Below are positions 17,601-26,466 of a stretch of 64,000 nt of DNA, piece after piece. Numbering within the stretch: position 1 is the stretch's first letter; the number at the start of each line of letters is the position of its first letter. The translations under genes were made by a program, and so were the position numbers. Origin of the DNA: Thiotrichales bacterium. Its GTDB lineage: Bacteria; Pseudomonadota; Gammaproteobacteria; Francisellales; CACEW01. Location of the stretch: positions 62,001-126,000 of the forward strand of contig CANJUQ010000002.1 in NCBI GenBank assembly GCA_947478175.1. The letters are read 5' to 3'. Under the pieces are notes generated by a model, which was not told the DNA's origin, ran no database searches, and saw only the letters and a program-made list of their open reading frames with translations.

Positions 17601-18665
17601 ATGTTTACAACATGCTCGCAATATACAGAAATTACATTGACCGACAAAGAGCGTCTTAATATTGCAGAGGGCTTGTCAGATATAAAATACGACCCCAATG
17701 GCAATGATAACTACATCTGTGACGTGAGAATTTCGGCTTATAGATTCTTCCCAGAACGGGTATTGAAAATCTTTGAAAAAGAAAAAGCTTCTTGCAATCC
17801 ATCCCCATGCATCGTGATTAATAACCTACCCATAGATGACAAAATATCGGGCAGTCCTTCCTTTGAAGAAACTGGTCTTTCTTATAAATCTGGAACATTA
17901 AGCGAAAATACAATCATTGCCGTTTCTTTACTTTTAGGAGAGCCCTACTCGGTTAAATTTGAGGGACTTGAGCTGGTTAATAATATTGTCCCCCACAAGA
18001 ATCATTTAGATAAATATACGGGCCTTGGATCAAAAGCAGAGTTAGATCTTCATATAGAAAATTCTGCGTTGAAATTTATATTTGACGATGATTGCTCACC
18101 CTCAGGGGTCCTACTTCTTGGCTTAAGACAAGACCCAAACGCCTCTGTTAACACCTATTTTTCAGATGCTTGTTTAGCCTTAAAATTACTCGATAGTGAG
18201 ACTCTAAAAATTCTAAAGTCACCCCTTTTCAATGTAAAACTCCCCTATAGATGGCGGGAAATTATGAAAAGAACAATGACAGCCAAAGTACCGCTTATCT
18301 CCGGACCCGATCATTCGCCGAGAATTCATGCTGCTTTTTATCCTGACATGGTTCACATAGATGACAAAGAGGCTCGAGCCGCCTTCGATAAGTTTTATTA
18401 CGCTTTAAAGAAAGTGTCTGTCGGAATCGATATCAAACCAGGACAGTTGGTTTACGTAAATAATAGGTTTTCATTGCATGCTCGTGGCTCATTTGATCCT
18501 ACTTATGATGAAAATGGATTGGGATATAGATGGCTTCAACGTACTTTTATAACGCAAGATTTATGGGCCATGCGAGATTTCAGGCTAACCGGCAGAATTT
18601 ATGATCCTGGTTTAACAATGATTAAATCCATTGTTGATTTGGAAGAGCCCCTAACTGTCTCATGA
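17601..18665 (+). CDS. Fe(II)/2-oxoglutarate oxygenase, clavaminate synthase/asparagine hydroxylase-like
   Basis: A 354-aa protein resembling the TauD-like clavaminate-synthase group (AsnO, VioC). The metal-binding HxE lies in ELDLHIENSAL (about 150). VLLLGLRQDP follows, then YVNNRFSLHARGSFDP with the distal His and the 2OG-binding Arg region (about 290-305), and YRWLQRTFITQDLW. Known members hydroxylate the beta-carbon of free or carrier-bound arginine, asparagine or lysine. TCCGGAG lies 7-13 bases before the ATG. It is transcribed divergently from the dehydrogenase/MFS/ATP-grasp/GNAT run across a 203-bp gap, so co-regulation is likely. Substrate and product are unknown. Confidence 0.8.
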   Translation: MFTTCSQYTEITLTDKERLNIAEGLSDIKYDPNGNDNYICDVRISAYRFFPERVLKIFEKEKASCNPSPCIVINNLPIDDKISGSPSFEETGLSYKSGTLSENTIIAVSLLLGEPYSVKFEGLELVNNIVPHKNHLDKYTGLGSKAELDLHIENSALKFIFDDDCSPSGVLLLGLRQDPNASVNTYFSDACLALKLLDSETLKILKSPLFNVKLPYRWREIMKRTMTAKVPLISGPDHSPRIHAAFYPDMVHIDDKEARAAFDKFYYALKKVSVGIDIKPGQLVYVNNRFSLHARGSFDPTYDENGLGYRWLQRTFITQDLWAMRDFRLTGRIYDPGLTMIKSIVDLEEPLTVS

Positions 18666-18700
18666 AAGAGCTCATCTCGACCCTCCCATCATGCCTTCAT

Positions 18701-20305
18701 TCAACCCAACCCTGTTTCATCTTTCCCCCTGGCAAATGCAAACCGGGATTCATCAGGCATTCTTTCCATCGGTGAATGCGCCCCCCCCATCACGACCAAA
18801 GAGGTTTTTCCTGGCGCCCTTTCTGGAAATTCTTTAGAAACAACCCGCTGGGCCTTTAATTCAAGAATCTCTTTACGCAAGGTAATCACTTGATGCCGAG
18901 TTCCCTCAACCTCTCTTCTAAAAAACTCATTAGCAGAACTAGAGGCTACTAATTCTTGCTGCGTCCGTGCCAACTCACCACGAAGACTTTGCAAAGCCTT
19001 ATTCAATCCATCTCGCTCTGCTTTAAAATCTGATTTTTCTTTTTCAAATTTTTTTCTATCTGACAGGGCCTCTTTTAAAGATTGCCCAACCCTCTGGGAT
19101 TCAGCTTGGACCCTTGCAAGTTCTTTACTTTTTTGATCCAGCACCTTACGCATATCTTTTAATTCTTTTTTAGAATCTGCCTCTAATACCCCTTTCCCAA
19201 AAGCAACAGCAGCCAACTCACGCCCTAGCACTCCTAATCGCTCTTCTAAAAAATCTATTCGATCCAAACGCTTTGTCGTATGCGTATCTAGCCATTTTGG
19301 ACACCCTGTCACACGGAGTTGATTAAGAGGTTTCAGTCCTAAGCTTTTCAGGAAAGCAATAGACTCTAACATTCTCCCCAGTTTCGGGGAGTTACTCAGA
19401 GCCTGCAAACAGGTCGCCTCCAAAATACTTTTACTCGCCGCTTGAAGTGCCACACTCAATGCATTGACTGGATGCCGACCCCCAGTAGAAGCCATAGAAG
19501 ATGGCAAGCTACTACTGACAGCCTCATAGGGACTATCCATGGTGGCCGCCAGATCCTCTTCTGACAGATAGATAGCGATCTCTCGCAGCCAATTCACACG
19601 ACCTAAAAGCGCCGCTCGAAGCAATAAAGTAGAACCCTCATGAGCCCCACTGGTCTGGGTTAATAATTGATGCCACCCAATCGAATCTTCTTTTGCAAAA
19701 TGCTGGGTTAACAAGTGAAATTTTTCAAAATTTTGAGCCTCATAGACTGGGCAGAGCAGCGCAAAATTCAAATACACACCTAGCTCTGAGGGAACTAGAA
19801 GGGTTCTCGCCAATATCACTTGAAAATAATCAAAACTAGGAATCACCAACGCATAGGACAGCAACGATATATTTTGTTCTGCAGGCCCATCCCTGTCATC
19901 AGGACTCACCATATGAGTTCGGTATTTTTTTTCAAAAGCCCCATCACTCTTTTTTCCTGCTGTATAGAGAATTCTAAGAACAGTTTTCTGCCCCTGAATG
20001 ATAGGCGGAGGAGTCTGCTCAGCGAGTTCATAAAAAATGGGCAAATGACCTTCTTTATCTTCAGGAATTTTTGAGTCGTCCCACTCTTCTGTATCTGCTG
20101 TATCCCCAGAATCCACAGAGCCCTCAGAATCTATGACGGCAACACCTGCTCCCGAAGGACCCGAGACGTCCGAAACAGTTTTTGCATGTTCAATCAAAAG
20201 CGCACTTAACAATTTTTCCGACGGCGCCCCGGCGACAGGATTCTCTAAAACAACCTGACTAGAAGCCGCACCCGAAGTCTCTTTCTTTTTTTTCTCTTTT
20301 GGCAT
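18701..20305 (-). CDS. Coiled-coil protein with degenerate ankyrin-like region, effector candidate
   Basis: A 534-aa protein in three parts: a basic, acidic and Ser/Gly-rich N-terminus (1-85), a helical-repeat region (about 90-330) with ankyrin-like phrases (ISLLSYALVIP, LLLRAALLGRVNWL, VNALSVALQAA), and a long coiled coil (about 345-485) rich in Lys/Glu. There is no signal peptide. It is a paralog of the next gene upstream on the same strand (20337-22052), sharing segment order and spacing. The ATG follows GGGGG. The architecture resembles type IV effectors of intracellular bacteria, which is inference. No enzyme motif is visible. Confidence 0.7.
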   Translation of the reverse strand: MPKEKKKKETSGAASSQVVLENPVAGAPSEKLLSALLIEHAKTVSDVSGPSGAGVAVIDSEGSVDSGDTADTEEWDDSKIPEDKEGHLPIFYELAEQTPPPIIQGQKTVLRILYTAGKKSDGAFEKKYRTHMVSPDDRDGPAEQNISLLSYALVIPSFDYFQVILARTLLVPSELGVYLNFALLCPVYEAQNFEKFHLLTQHFAKEDSIGWHQLLTQTSGAHEGSTLLLRAALLGRVNWLREIAIYLSEEDLAATMDSPYEAVSSSLPSSMASTGGRHPVNALSVALQAASKSILEATCLQALSNSPKLGRMLESIAFLKSLGLKPLNQLRVTGCPKWLDTHTTKRLDRIDFLEERLGVLGRELAAVAFGKGVLEADSKKELKDMRKVLDQKSKELARVQAESQRVGQSLKEALSDRKKFEKEKSDFKAERDGLNKALQSLRGELARTQQELVASSSANEFFRREVEGTRHQVITLRKEILELKAQRVVSKEFPERAPGKTSLVVMGGAHSPMERMPDESRFAFARGKDETGLG

Positions 20306-20336
20306 AGCGCCCCCTGACTTAAATTTCTAATTCCAA

Positions 20337-22052
20337 TTAATCACCCAGATCAAAACTAAAATCCTCTGAGCTATCTCTATCAGCAGATACAGCGCCTTCC
20401 TCTGACTCAGAAGCAAATTCAAAACGAGATTTAGATCTAGTAGTCGAATAATCAACAGGGCTCTGTTTCTTTCCTAAAAGACCCTCTCTAGGCACTGGAA
20501 CAACCACTGGTGAAAAACTGCTTGCCATCACAAGCGCTGAGCGACTCTGAGCCGCTGACAAGCTAGCTGACCCTGAATCTGTTTTTAGCGCTAATTTGTT
20601 CTGAAGAAATTTGACTTGTTCTTGCAAAGCCTGAATTGAAGCTCGCAGTTTTTTATTCTCACCTTCTAATTGCAAAAGATCCTTACGAACGCTACCCGCA
20701 TCCTGACGGGATATTTCCAGTTCTTTTTTAGTCTTCGCCAGTTCAGCTTCTAGCCTTGAGACTCTTACTTCTGAAGCTTCTCGCTGAATTTTTTCTCGAT
20801 CTAACAATCTCTGACTTTCACTTAATTTCGCCTGGGTCTGCGTTAAAAATTTATCTTTTTCTAGCAAATCTTTCTGCAATTTTTTAACTTGCTTCTGATC
20901 CCCGCTGGATACTAAATCTCTCCCAGCAGACAGTGCTGCCAAACTGGCACACAGCTTGTGTATTTCGCCCAAATATTTCGCACTCATCTCGTCATTTTCT
21001 TTTATCTGAACTTGAATCTGCTTTTCTAAATCAGCCAATCGCCCTAAAGAAACAAAATCCTCAGGATTAATCCACAAAGGAGTTGCCTGAGTTCTCACTG
21101 CTTCAAGCGGCACGAGTCCCTTGAATATTAAAAAACTAATAGATTCCATCGCACTTCGAAATTTTAGGCTCAAAAGGGCCTCTCCCAGATACTCCGAACT
21201 ACTGAGCAATTCTTGCTGCGCTCGACGCAAGGCCAAATCTAAAGCATTCAACATGACAGGCCTGCGAGAGGACTCTTCAACAGAAGCCGGCTCTAAATCA
21301 GGAATCGATATGCTTAATTCCGCCGGAGATAAAAATGCTTCCATGGTATGGATCCAAGAGAATCGACCAATCCCTGCTGCACGTAAAAATAAATTCTGTC
21401 CAAGCATATCAATCGTATTTTCTGTCCAAAGCACACGCAGAACTGTGTGAGACGGTTCATCAAATTTTTCTATGAATAATTTTAATTTTTCATCACTCTC
21501 TGGAAGCCAACACGTCAGCGCATAATTTAAGTAATACCCAACATCCTCTGGCAGTTCATCAGTCTTATCTAAAACAGCTTTAAAAAAATCAAGCTCTCCA
21601 GGAACGGCCAAGGCATACCCTAGTAAAGACAAAGCGTGCACGTGAGTTTTAAAAGCTTTACCGCTAGCACCCGCAGTACCAACACTGACACTCTCTGACA
21701 AAAAACTGATGGTGAATGTGTTATAGAAATCTAAACCATTCAAAGTAGTCCCTGAGGTCAAAAATTCAGCAATGCCTCTTTTTTGTCTTAGTCTTTGCAA
21801 TTCTGTTGTGTAGTCTGGAATAACCGCTAAATCAGGCAACCAATTATTGGGGCCATATTCTTTTTTAAGTTCTTCCAAAATAAGCGCTATCGCACTCTCT
21901 TGGGGTTCAGCGAATGCCCTGGGTACAAGCGCCTCTTCGGCACCTCCGCCCGCGCCTCCAGCCGCTCTCAAAGCGGATGCAGAACTCGCAGATTCTGAAG
22001 AAGAAACTACTTCTCTCTCTTTCTTACTCTTAATTTTATTTTTCTTAGGCAT
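20337..22052 (-). CDS. Coiled-coil protein with degenerate ankyrin-like region, paralog
   Basis: A 571-aa paralog of the 18701-20305 protein. The N-terminus is Lys-, Ser- and Ala/Gly-rich. The helical-repeat region (about 55-330) holds LSLLGYALAVP, LFLRAAGIGRFSWI and LNALDLALRRAQ in the same order. A heptad-rich coiled coil spans about 335-490, and the tail is Ser/acidic-rich. The ATG at 22052 has AAGGAG 8 bases upstream; a GTG at 22061 in the same frame would add MSG, the same start as the small ankyrin protein at 40145. The pair arose by tandem duplication and has diverged strongly at the ends. Function unknown. Confidence 0.7.
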   Translation of the reverse strand: MPKKNKIKSKKEREVVSSSESASSASALRAAGGAGGGAEEALVPRAFAEPQESAIALILEELKKEYGPNNWLPDLAVIPDYTTELQRLRQKRGIAEFLTSGTTLNGLDFYNTFTISFLSESVSVGTAGASGKAFKTHVHALSLLGYALAVPGELDFFKAVLDKTDELPEDVGYYLNYALTCWLPESDEKLKLFIEKFDEPSHTVLRVLWTENTIDMLGQNLFLRAAGIGRFSWIHTMEAFLSPAELSISIPDLEPASVEESSRRPVMLNALDLALRRAQQELLSSSEYLGEALLSLKFRSAMESISFLIFKGLVPLEAVRTQATPLWINPEDFVSLGRLADLEKQIQVQIKENDEMSAKYLGEIHKLCASLAALSAGRDLVSSGDQKQVKKLQKDLLEKDKFLTQTQAKLSESQRLLDREKIQREASEVRVSRLEAELAKTKKELEISRQDAGSVRKDLLQLEGENKKLRASIQALQEQVKFLQNKLALKTDSGSASLSAAQSRSALVMASSFSPVVVPVPREGLLGKKQSPVDYSTTRSKSRFEFASESEEGAVSADRDSSEDFSFDLGD

Positions 22053-22087
22053 GCCTGACACTCCTTTAAATTTTAAATTTTTATGTT

Positions 22088-22432
22088 TTATGTTTTATGT
22101 TTTTTATATCGAATATCTAAATACAAATTATAAACCGACACGACCGTCGGAAAGGCGTTAGATAAAATTCCCACGGAATCATTCTTTCCGAAAATAAAAT
22201 AAGACAAGAGCAATAAACTCCCCGATAAACTCATCAGCCAAAAGGCTCGATTTAATGACGGTTTTTTATTTTTTCTGGAAATATACATTTGGACAAACCA
22301 ACGGCTTCCAAATAACAAAACCCCCAGGAAACCAACGATTTTCCAAGGGGTCAAAGTAAAATCAAGATGTTTAAAAAAATTCAAGAAATTAAAAAACTCT
22401 GCACTGATCATCGCGCTAATATCAAAATTCAT
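22088..22432 (-). CDS. Lipid A biosynthesis N-terminal (LAB_N) domain membrane protein
   Basis: A 114-aa protein with three hydrophobic segments and the LAB_N pattern: a basic loop QMYISRKNKKPSLNRAFW followed by a membrane segment, then VGILSNAFPTVVSVYNLYLDIRYK. Such stand-alone domains occur beside lipid A and glycan genes and resemble small multidrug or sugar-lipid transport helices. I chose the ATG at 22432 because the promoter at 22469-22497 would place transcription at about 22462, leaving almost no leader for an upstream start at 22459. GGAG lies 11 bases before the chosen ATG. Confidence 0.75.
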   Translation of the reverse strand: MNFDISAMISAEFFNFLNFFKHLDFTLTPWKIVGFLGVLLFGSRWFVQMYISRKNKKPSLNRAFWLMSLSGSLLLLSYFIFGKNDSVGILSNAFPTVVSVYNLYLDIRYKKHKT

Positions 22433-22468
22433 GGGGGGTGGAACTCCGGGTTTAATCATCCGGCGCGC

Positions 22469-22497
22469 TATATATCATGAGGTCTCGCTGGGGACAA
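22469..22497 (-). promoter_or_regulatory. Sigma70-type promoter for the LAB_N gene
   Basis: Minus strand: -35 TTGTCC, 17-bp spacer, -10 TATATA, then a GC-rich discriminator GCGCGCC. The predicted transcript starts about 30 bases before the ATG at 22432. Confidence 0.6.
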
Positions 22498-22506
22498 TAA
22501 TCTCTT

Positions 22507-23634
22507 TTAAAATCCCAATCCACTCATGCCCACTAATACTCTGGATTGAACCGACGGACGGGTTAATAAATTTTTTAAAACCCACTCTCTGACTCGATTA
22601 AAAAATGGCGAATGCGCTTGGCCCATCAGCCTAACTAATCTTTCTGAGTCATATAGAACTTTTAAATTAGCTTTATATCGATGGTCATGATACTGCTCTA
22701 AACATTGATCCATCGTCATCGCCGCCAAAGTCACTGCGTCTTCTAAGCCCATGCTGAGATCTCGACCATCCCAAGGCAAATGCTGATGTGCACAATCACC
22801 TACAAAGAAAATTCGACCATATTGGTAAGACCTTATTTGATGCGTCGTCACACGACGTTCTGTATGCCAAATAATTTCTTCTGCCTTCACCGGCTGAGGT
22901 AAAAACGTATGGGCATTCGATAAATTAGAAACAATGCGAAATAAATTATTTTTAATTCTCTGAACATAAAGCAATCCATCAGGCAATAAACAGCAAGTTG
23001 CATCGCCATAATTTAAATCTGTTTGGATATCTACAAGACTCCAATGATGCTGATATTCCGTCAGACCAAAACCAATTTTTAATTTCTGCCGAATATTCGA
23101 AAATTCCCCTTCAGCGGCAACCACGATTTTAGAAATAATCTGAGATTCAGAACCCTGTGCGTTTTTCAAATCACACGTCACTAATATTTCTTGCTGCATA
23201 TGTGAAATCAAAGATGTCCCAAATTCAATCAAGACTCCATAAGATTTCAGGGCTTCTATTAAGATTTTTTCTAGCTCACTCTGGGGTAAGGCCAATAAAA
23301 ATGGATATTTATGATGCAAATGTGAAAAATCCAAATCTGTAATTTTTTTATAATTCGCATTACGAATTTCTAAATGACTGATTTTATGGCCTGCCTGAAT
23401 AATCTTCTCAGCAATTTGTAAAGCTTCTAATAATTCTAAAGCTCTGGCATTAAGACTCACGGACCCATTCAAAGGCGAAATCCCAGCATGGGATTCAATG
23501 ATTCTCACAGACAAACCTAAACGGGCATAAGCCAATGCAGCAGCCAGTCCAGCCGGCGTGGCGCCGATGACCAGGACATCTAAAGCACTAACAGGTGGGA
23601 CAAGGACGGGAGAAGACGGGTAAGATTCTGACAT
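22507..23634 (-). CDS. FAD-dependent monooxygenase (UbiH/PheA-like)
   Basis: A 375-aa flavoprotein of the aromatic-hydroxylase group. The N-terminal FAD site is VLVIGATPAGLAAALAYARLG (GxTPAG in place of GxGPAG). The second FAD motif is FFVGDCAHQHLPWDGRDLSMGLEDA. It probably uses NAD(P)H and oxygen to hydroxylate a ring, or acts as a related reductase. The ATG at 23634 is preferred; an in-frame start at 23688 adds 18 residues unlike the family. No clear ribosome site is visible. Neighbours give no pathway hint. Confidence 0.8.
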   Translation of the reverse strand: MSESYPSSPVLVPPVSALDVLVIGATPAGLAAALAYARLGLSVRIIESHAGISPLNGSVSLNARALELLEALQIAEKIIQAGHKISHLEIRNANYKKITDLDFSHLHHKYPFLLALPQSELEKILIEALKSYGVLIEFGTSLISHMQQEILVTCDLKNAQGSESQIISKIVVAAEGEFSNIRQKLKIGFGLTEYQHHWSLVDIQTDLNYGDATCCLLPDGLLYVQRIKNNLFRIVSNLSNAHTFLPQPVKAEEIIWHTERRVTTHQIRSYQYGRIFFVGDCAHQHLPWDGRDLSMGLEDAVTLAAMTMDQCLEQYHDHRYKANLKVLYDSERLVRLMGQAHSPFFNRVREWVLKNLLTRPSVQSRVLVGMSGLGF

Positions 23635-23748
23635 TAAGATCACATTTAAATGTAAATTTAAACCCAGAATAGATGAATATAAAAACATTACATATTTACA
23701 TGTTTTTGACTACACCCTATTGATAACAGAACGATCCTGGAGAACCCG

Positions 23749-23976
23749 ATGAATTTCAATCTTGACCTAGATGACAAACTGGGAATGACCCTTGCCCAAT
23801 ATGCTGAAAAAACAGGGATTTCTCGTAATAGTTTGATTCGAAAAGCGATAGACGATTTTATAAAAAAAAGGTGTCAAAACTGGCCTGACGAAGTATTAAA
23901 TTTCAAAGGAATTCCTGACTTCCCCGCTTTTGAAGCAGACCGCTCTCAACTTTTAGATCCTCAGGATTGGTTTTAG
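23749..23976 (+). CDS. Ribbon-helix-helix (CopG-like) protein, orphan antitoxin-like
   Basis: A 75-aa protein with a ribbon-helix-helix region: the strand FNLDLDDKLG, then LAQYAEKTGISRNSLIRKAIDDFIKKR. An acidic/aromatic C-terminal tail (FPAFEADRSQLLDPQDWF) is the sort of segment that wraps a toxin in type II systems. No toxin gene follows: the next gene, aroB, is convergent 13 bases away. GGAG lies 8 bases before the ATG. It is either a solitary antitoxin or a small DNA-binding repressor. Confidence 0.75.
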   Translation: MNFNLDLDDKLGMTLAQYAEKTGISRNSLIRKAIDDFIKKRCQNWPDEVLNFKGIPDFPAFEADRSQLLDPQDWF

Positions 23977-23989
23977 AAGACTGGTTAGA

Positions 23990-25063
23990 TTAATAAACCG
24001 CTGCCTCACCCAAGTTTTTCAATAAAATTAATCTTATTTTCCCTTCAAGATTTTTCTTATCCCGACCCATGGCTATCTGCATTTTCTCAGGAGCCAGACA
24101 ATCCAATAAATTTTCTGGAATCTCTGCGGGTAATTTAAAAAATTTTAATAAATCCCTAGTTCTAGTTAAAACAACCGGATCTAATTTAAAAATTTCGATA
24201 GATTTTTCGATGGCTAAAACCATGCCCATAGACACCGCTTCGCCATGCAAGAAAACTTTGTAATCCGTCAGGGTCTCAATGGCATGGCCATAGGTATGAC
24301 CCAAATTTAAATAAGCTCGAATGCCCGTTTCTTTTTCGTCGATTTCGACAATATGGCCTTTGATTTCGCAAGATCTTTGAATGATCTGAATTAAAATTTC
24401 TGGATCTCTGGCCAAAATTTTTTCTTTATTTTTTTCGAGAAACTCAAAAAAATTTGCATCCGCAATCAGGCCGTATTTAATTACTTCGGCTAATCCTGCG
24501 TAATATTCTCGATCTGGAAGTGTCTTCAAAGTTTGGACATCAATTAAAACCATTTTTGGCTGATAAAAACTTCCAATCATGTTTTTACCCAAAGAATGAT
24601 TAATGGCCGTTTTTCCACCGATCGATGAATCCACCTGGGCTAACAAAGTCGTCGGGATTTGAATATACGGAATACCCCGTTGATATAAACTTGCCGCTAG
24701 GCCAGTGATATCGCCAATCACCCCACCCCCTAAAGCAATCAAAAGCGTATTTCGGGGCATCGCAGCTGAAAGTAAGGCTGTAAAAATCTGATTGAGAGAA
24801 TCCCAGTTTTTAGCGCTCTCACCGTCTGGTAAAATCACAGAGATTATTTTTTTATTATTATTTTTATGACCTAGCTCAAAAAAAATTTGAAGTTTGGGTA
24901 AATAAAGTTTTGAAACAGATTCTGAAGTCACAACGCAAATATAATTAGCTGCAGGAATTAAATCTAAAAAATTTGGCTGGTCTAATAAATAATCTTGAAT
25001 ATGGATGGGATAAGAATGCTGACCCAGATTAATTTTAAGAGAAACAAACAGGGAAACAGACAT
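23990..25063 (-). CDS. aroB: 3-dehydroquinate synthase
   Basis: A 357-aa AroB. It has ALGGGVIGDITGLAAS for NAD binding, PTTLLAQVDSSIGGKTAIN, the metal ligands in LAEVIKYGLI and NLGHTYGHAIE, and LHGEAVSMGM. It converts DAHP to 3-dehydroquinate, the second step of the shikimate pathway. It starts 3 bases after the shikimate kinase stop, giving the standard aroK-aroB order of gammaproteobacteria. Confidence 0.96.
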   Translation of the reverse strand: MSVSLFVSLKINLGQHSYPIHIQDYLLDQPNFLDLIPAANYICVVTSESVSKLYLPKLQIFFELGHKNNNKKIISVILPDGESAKNWDSLNQIFTALLSAAMPRNTLLIALGGGVIGDITGLAASLYQRGIPYIQIPTTLLAQVDSSIGGKTAINHSLGKNMIGSFYQPKMVLIDVQTLKTLPDREYYAGLAEVIKYGLIADANFFEFLEKNKEKILARDPEILIQIIQRSCEIKGHIVEIDEKETGIRAYLNLGHTYGHAIETLTDYKVFLHGEAVSMGMVLAIEKSIEIFKLDPVVLTRTRDLLKFFKLPAEIPENLLDCLAPEKMQIAMGRDKKNLEGKIRLILLKNLGEAAVY

Positions 25064-25066
25064 GCC

Positions 25067-25591
25067 TTAAAACTCATCCTCTTCGAGCATTTTGATAATC
25101 GTATTCGCGACAGATCTAACCGTCCCCGCATCCGTATCAACAATCAAATCTGCAATTTCAGCATAAAGAGGCTCTCGCTCTCCGGCTAACTCAATAATTT
25201 TTTCACGACGATCTTCGACTTGTAATAACGGCCGGCGCGTATCTTTTTCAGTCCGCTCAACTTGTTGATCAATCGTTGCACGAAGATAAACAACAGTTCC
25301 ACGCGCACTGAGTTTTTCACGACTTTTTTGGGATAAAACAGCGCCACCGCCCGTTGCCAAAACAATGCCCGATTTTTCTGTGAGTTCTTCGATCATTTTT
25401 TGTTCGCGAATTCTGAATTGATCTTCGCCTTCAATATCAAAAATCCAATCGATACTGGTACCGCAACGTTCTTCAATCTCACGATCCGAATCATGAAATT
25501 GCATTTTTAATAAATCAGCTAACTGACGTCCGATGGTGCTTTTACCAGCGCCCATAGGCCCAATTAAAAAAATATTGCGTGACTTCATCAT
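25067..25591 (-). CDS. aroK: Shikimate kinase
   Basis: A 174-aa P-loop kinase: [23 protein letters not shown] (Walker A), then [12 protein letters not shown] and ATGGGAVLS for shikimate binding, and the lid segment DTRRPLL. It phosphorylates shikimate. Open codons extend 33 residues upstream to 25690, but that extension is unlike the family and begins with TTG, so the ATG pair at 25591/25588 is chosen. It is operonic with aroB. Confidence 0.95.
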   Translation of the reverse strand: MMKSRNIFLIGPMGAGKSTIGRQLADLLKMQFHDSDREIEERCGTSIDWIFDIEGEDQFRIREQKMIEELTEKSGIVLATGGGAVLSQKSREKLSARGTVVYLRATIDQQVERTEKDTRRPLLQVEDRREKIIELAGEREPLYAEIADLIVDTDAGTVRSVANTIIKMLEEDEF

Positions 25592-25753
25592 GGTGTCTGT
25601 GATTCTCGCTTTTGTTAAAAATTTAATATTAAAAATATGAAAGAGCTTCAGATAAAACTGACTTGCCTTTTGAATTAAGACCCTCATCAAACCAATGCTT
25701 CAAGAGCAATTAGTCATGAATTAGTCACGAGGTCCGGCTTTCAGCGGGCGGGG

Positions 25754-25781
25754 ATTATAGACAGATCTGTTTAATTTTCAT
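25754..25781 (-). promoter_or_regulatory. Promoter candidate for aroK-aroB
   Basis: Minus strand: -35 ATGAAA, 16-bp spacer, -10 TATAAT, then the GC-rich CCCCGCCCGC. The leader would be about 155 nt before the aroK start. Confidence 0.45.
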
Positions 25782-25826
25782 ACGGATAAAAATAGGGTCA
25801 AAATCAATCCAAATCAGGATTAATTT

Positions 25827-26396
25827 TTATTCCTTCACTCGCGACAAATATTCGCCATTGCGAGTATCAATCTTTAAAACATCCCCTTCGCTAATAAACA
25901 AAGGAACTTTGACAACAGCGCCCGTTTCTAATTTTGCAGGTTTTGATCCTCCACCTGACGTATCACCTTTCAAACCGGGATCAGTCTCAACGACTTTCAG
26001 GTTCACAAAATTAGGCGGAACCACACATAGCGGCTTACCATTCCAAAGGGTCAAACCACATTCGTCTTGCTCTTTGAGCCATTTCTTTGTGTCACTGACT
26101 GCCTCAGCACCGACCTGATACTGCTCAAAAGATTCGGCCTGCATAAAATGAAAAAACTCACCGTCAAAATATAAATACTGAACATTGAGGGTCTCGACAT
26201 CCGCCATCTCAAACGTATCGCCGGATTTAAACGTCCGATCAATCACACGCCCATGAAGCAAATTACGAATTTTGACCCGATTAAAAGCCTGGCCTTTACC
26301 TGGTTTTACAAATTCGTTTTCTAAAATTTCATAAGGTTGGTTATCTAAAAGCAGTTTGATACCACCTTTAAATTCGTTAGTTGAGATCATGGACAT
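25827..26396 (-). CDS. efp: Elongation factor P
   Basis: A 189-aa EF-P with three beta-barrel domains. The modifiable lysine lies in [11 protein letters not shown] (position about 34 of the E. coli numbering), and the C-terminal signature is TDPGLKGDT, then [12 protein letters not shown] rescues ribosomes stalled at polyproline. The PGKGQ context is of the beta-lysylated type, which needs EpmA, a LysS paralog. The gene lies 70 bases downstream of lysS on the same strand and is probably co-transcribed with it; epmA and epmB are not in the window. Confidence 0.96.
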   Translation of the reverse strand: MSMISTNEFKGGIKLLLDNQPYEILENEFVKPGKGQAFNRVKIRNLLHGRVIDRTFKSGDTFEMADVETLNVQYLYFDGEFFHFMQAESFEQYQVGAEAVSDTKKWLKEQDECGLTLWNGKPLCVVPPNFVNLKVVETDPGLKGDTSGGGSKPAKLETGAVVKVPLFISEGDVLKIDTRNGEYLSRVKE

Positions 26397-26466
26397 AGTT
26401 TTATTCTCTTATTTAAGTTTTAATTTTTTAAGTTATGTGAATTATTTAAGTTATTTAAATTTTGGG

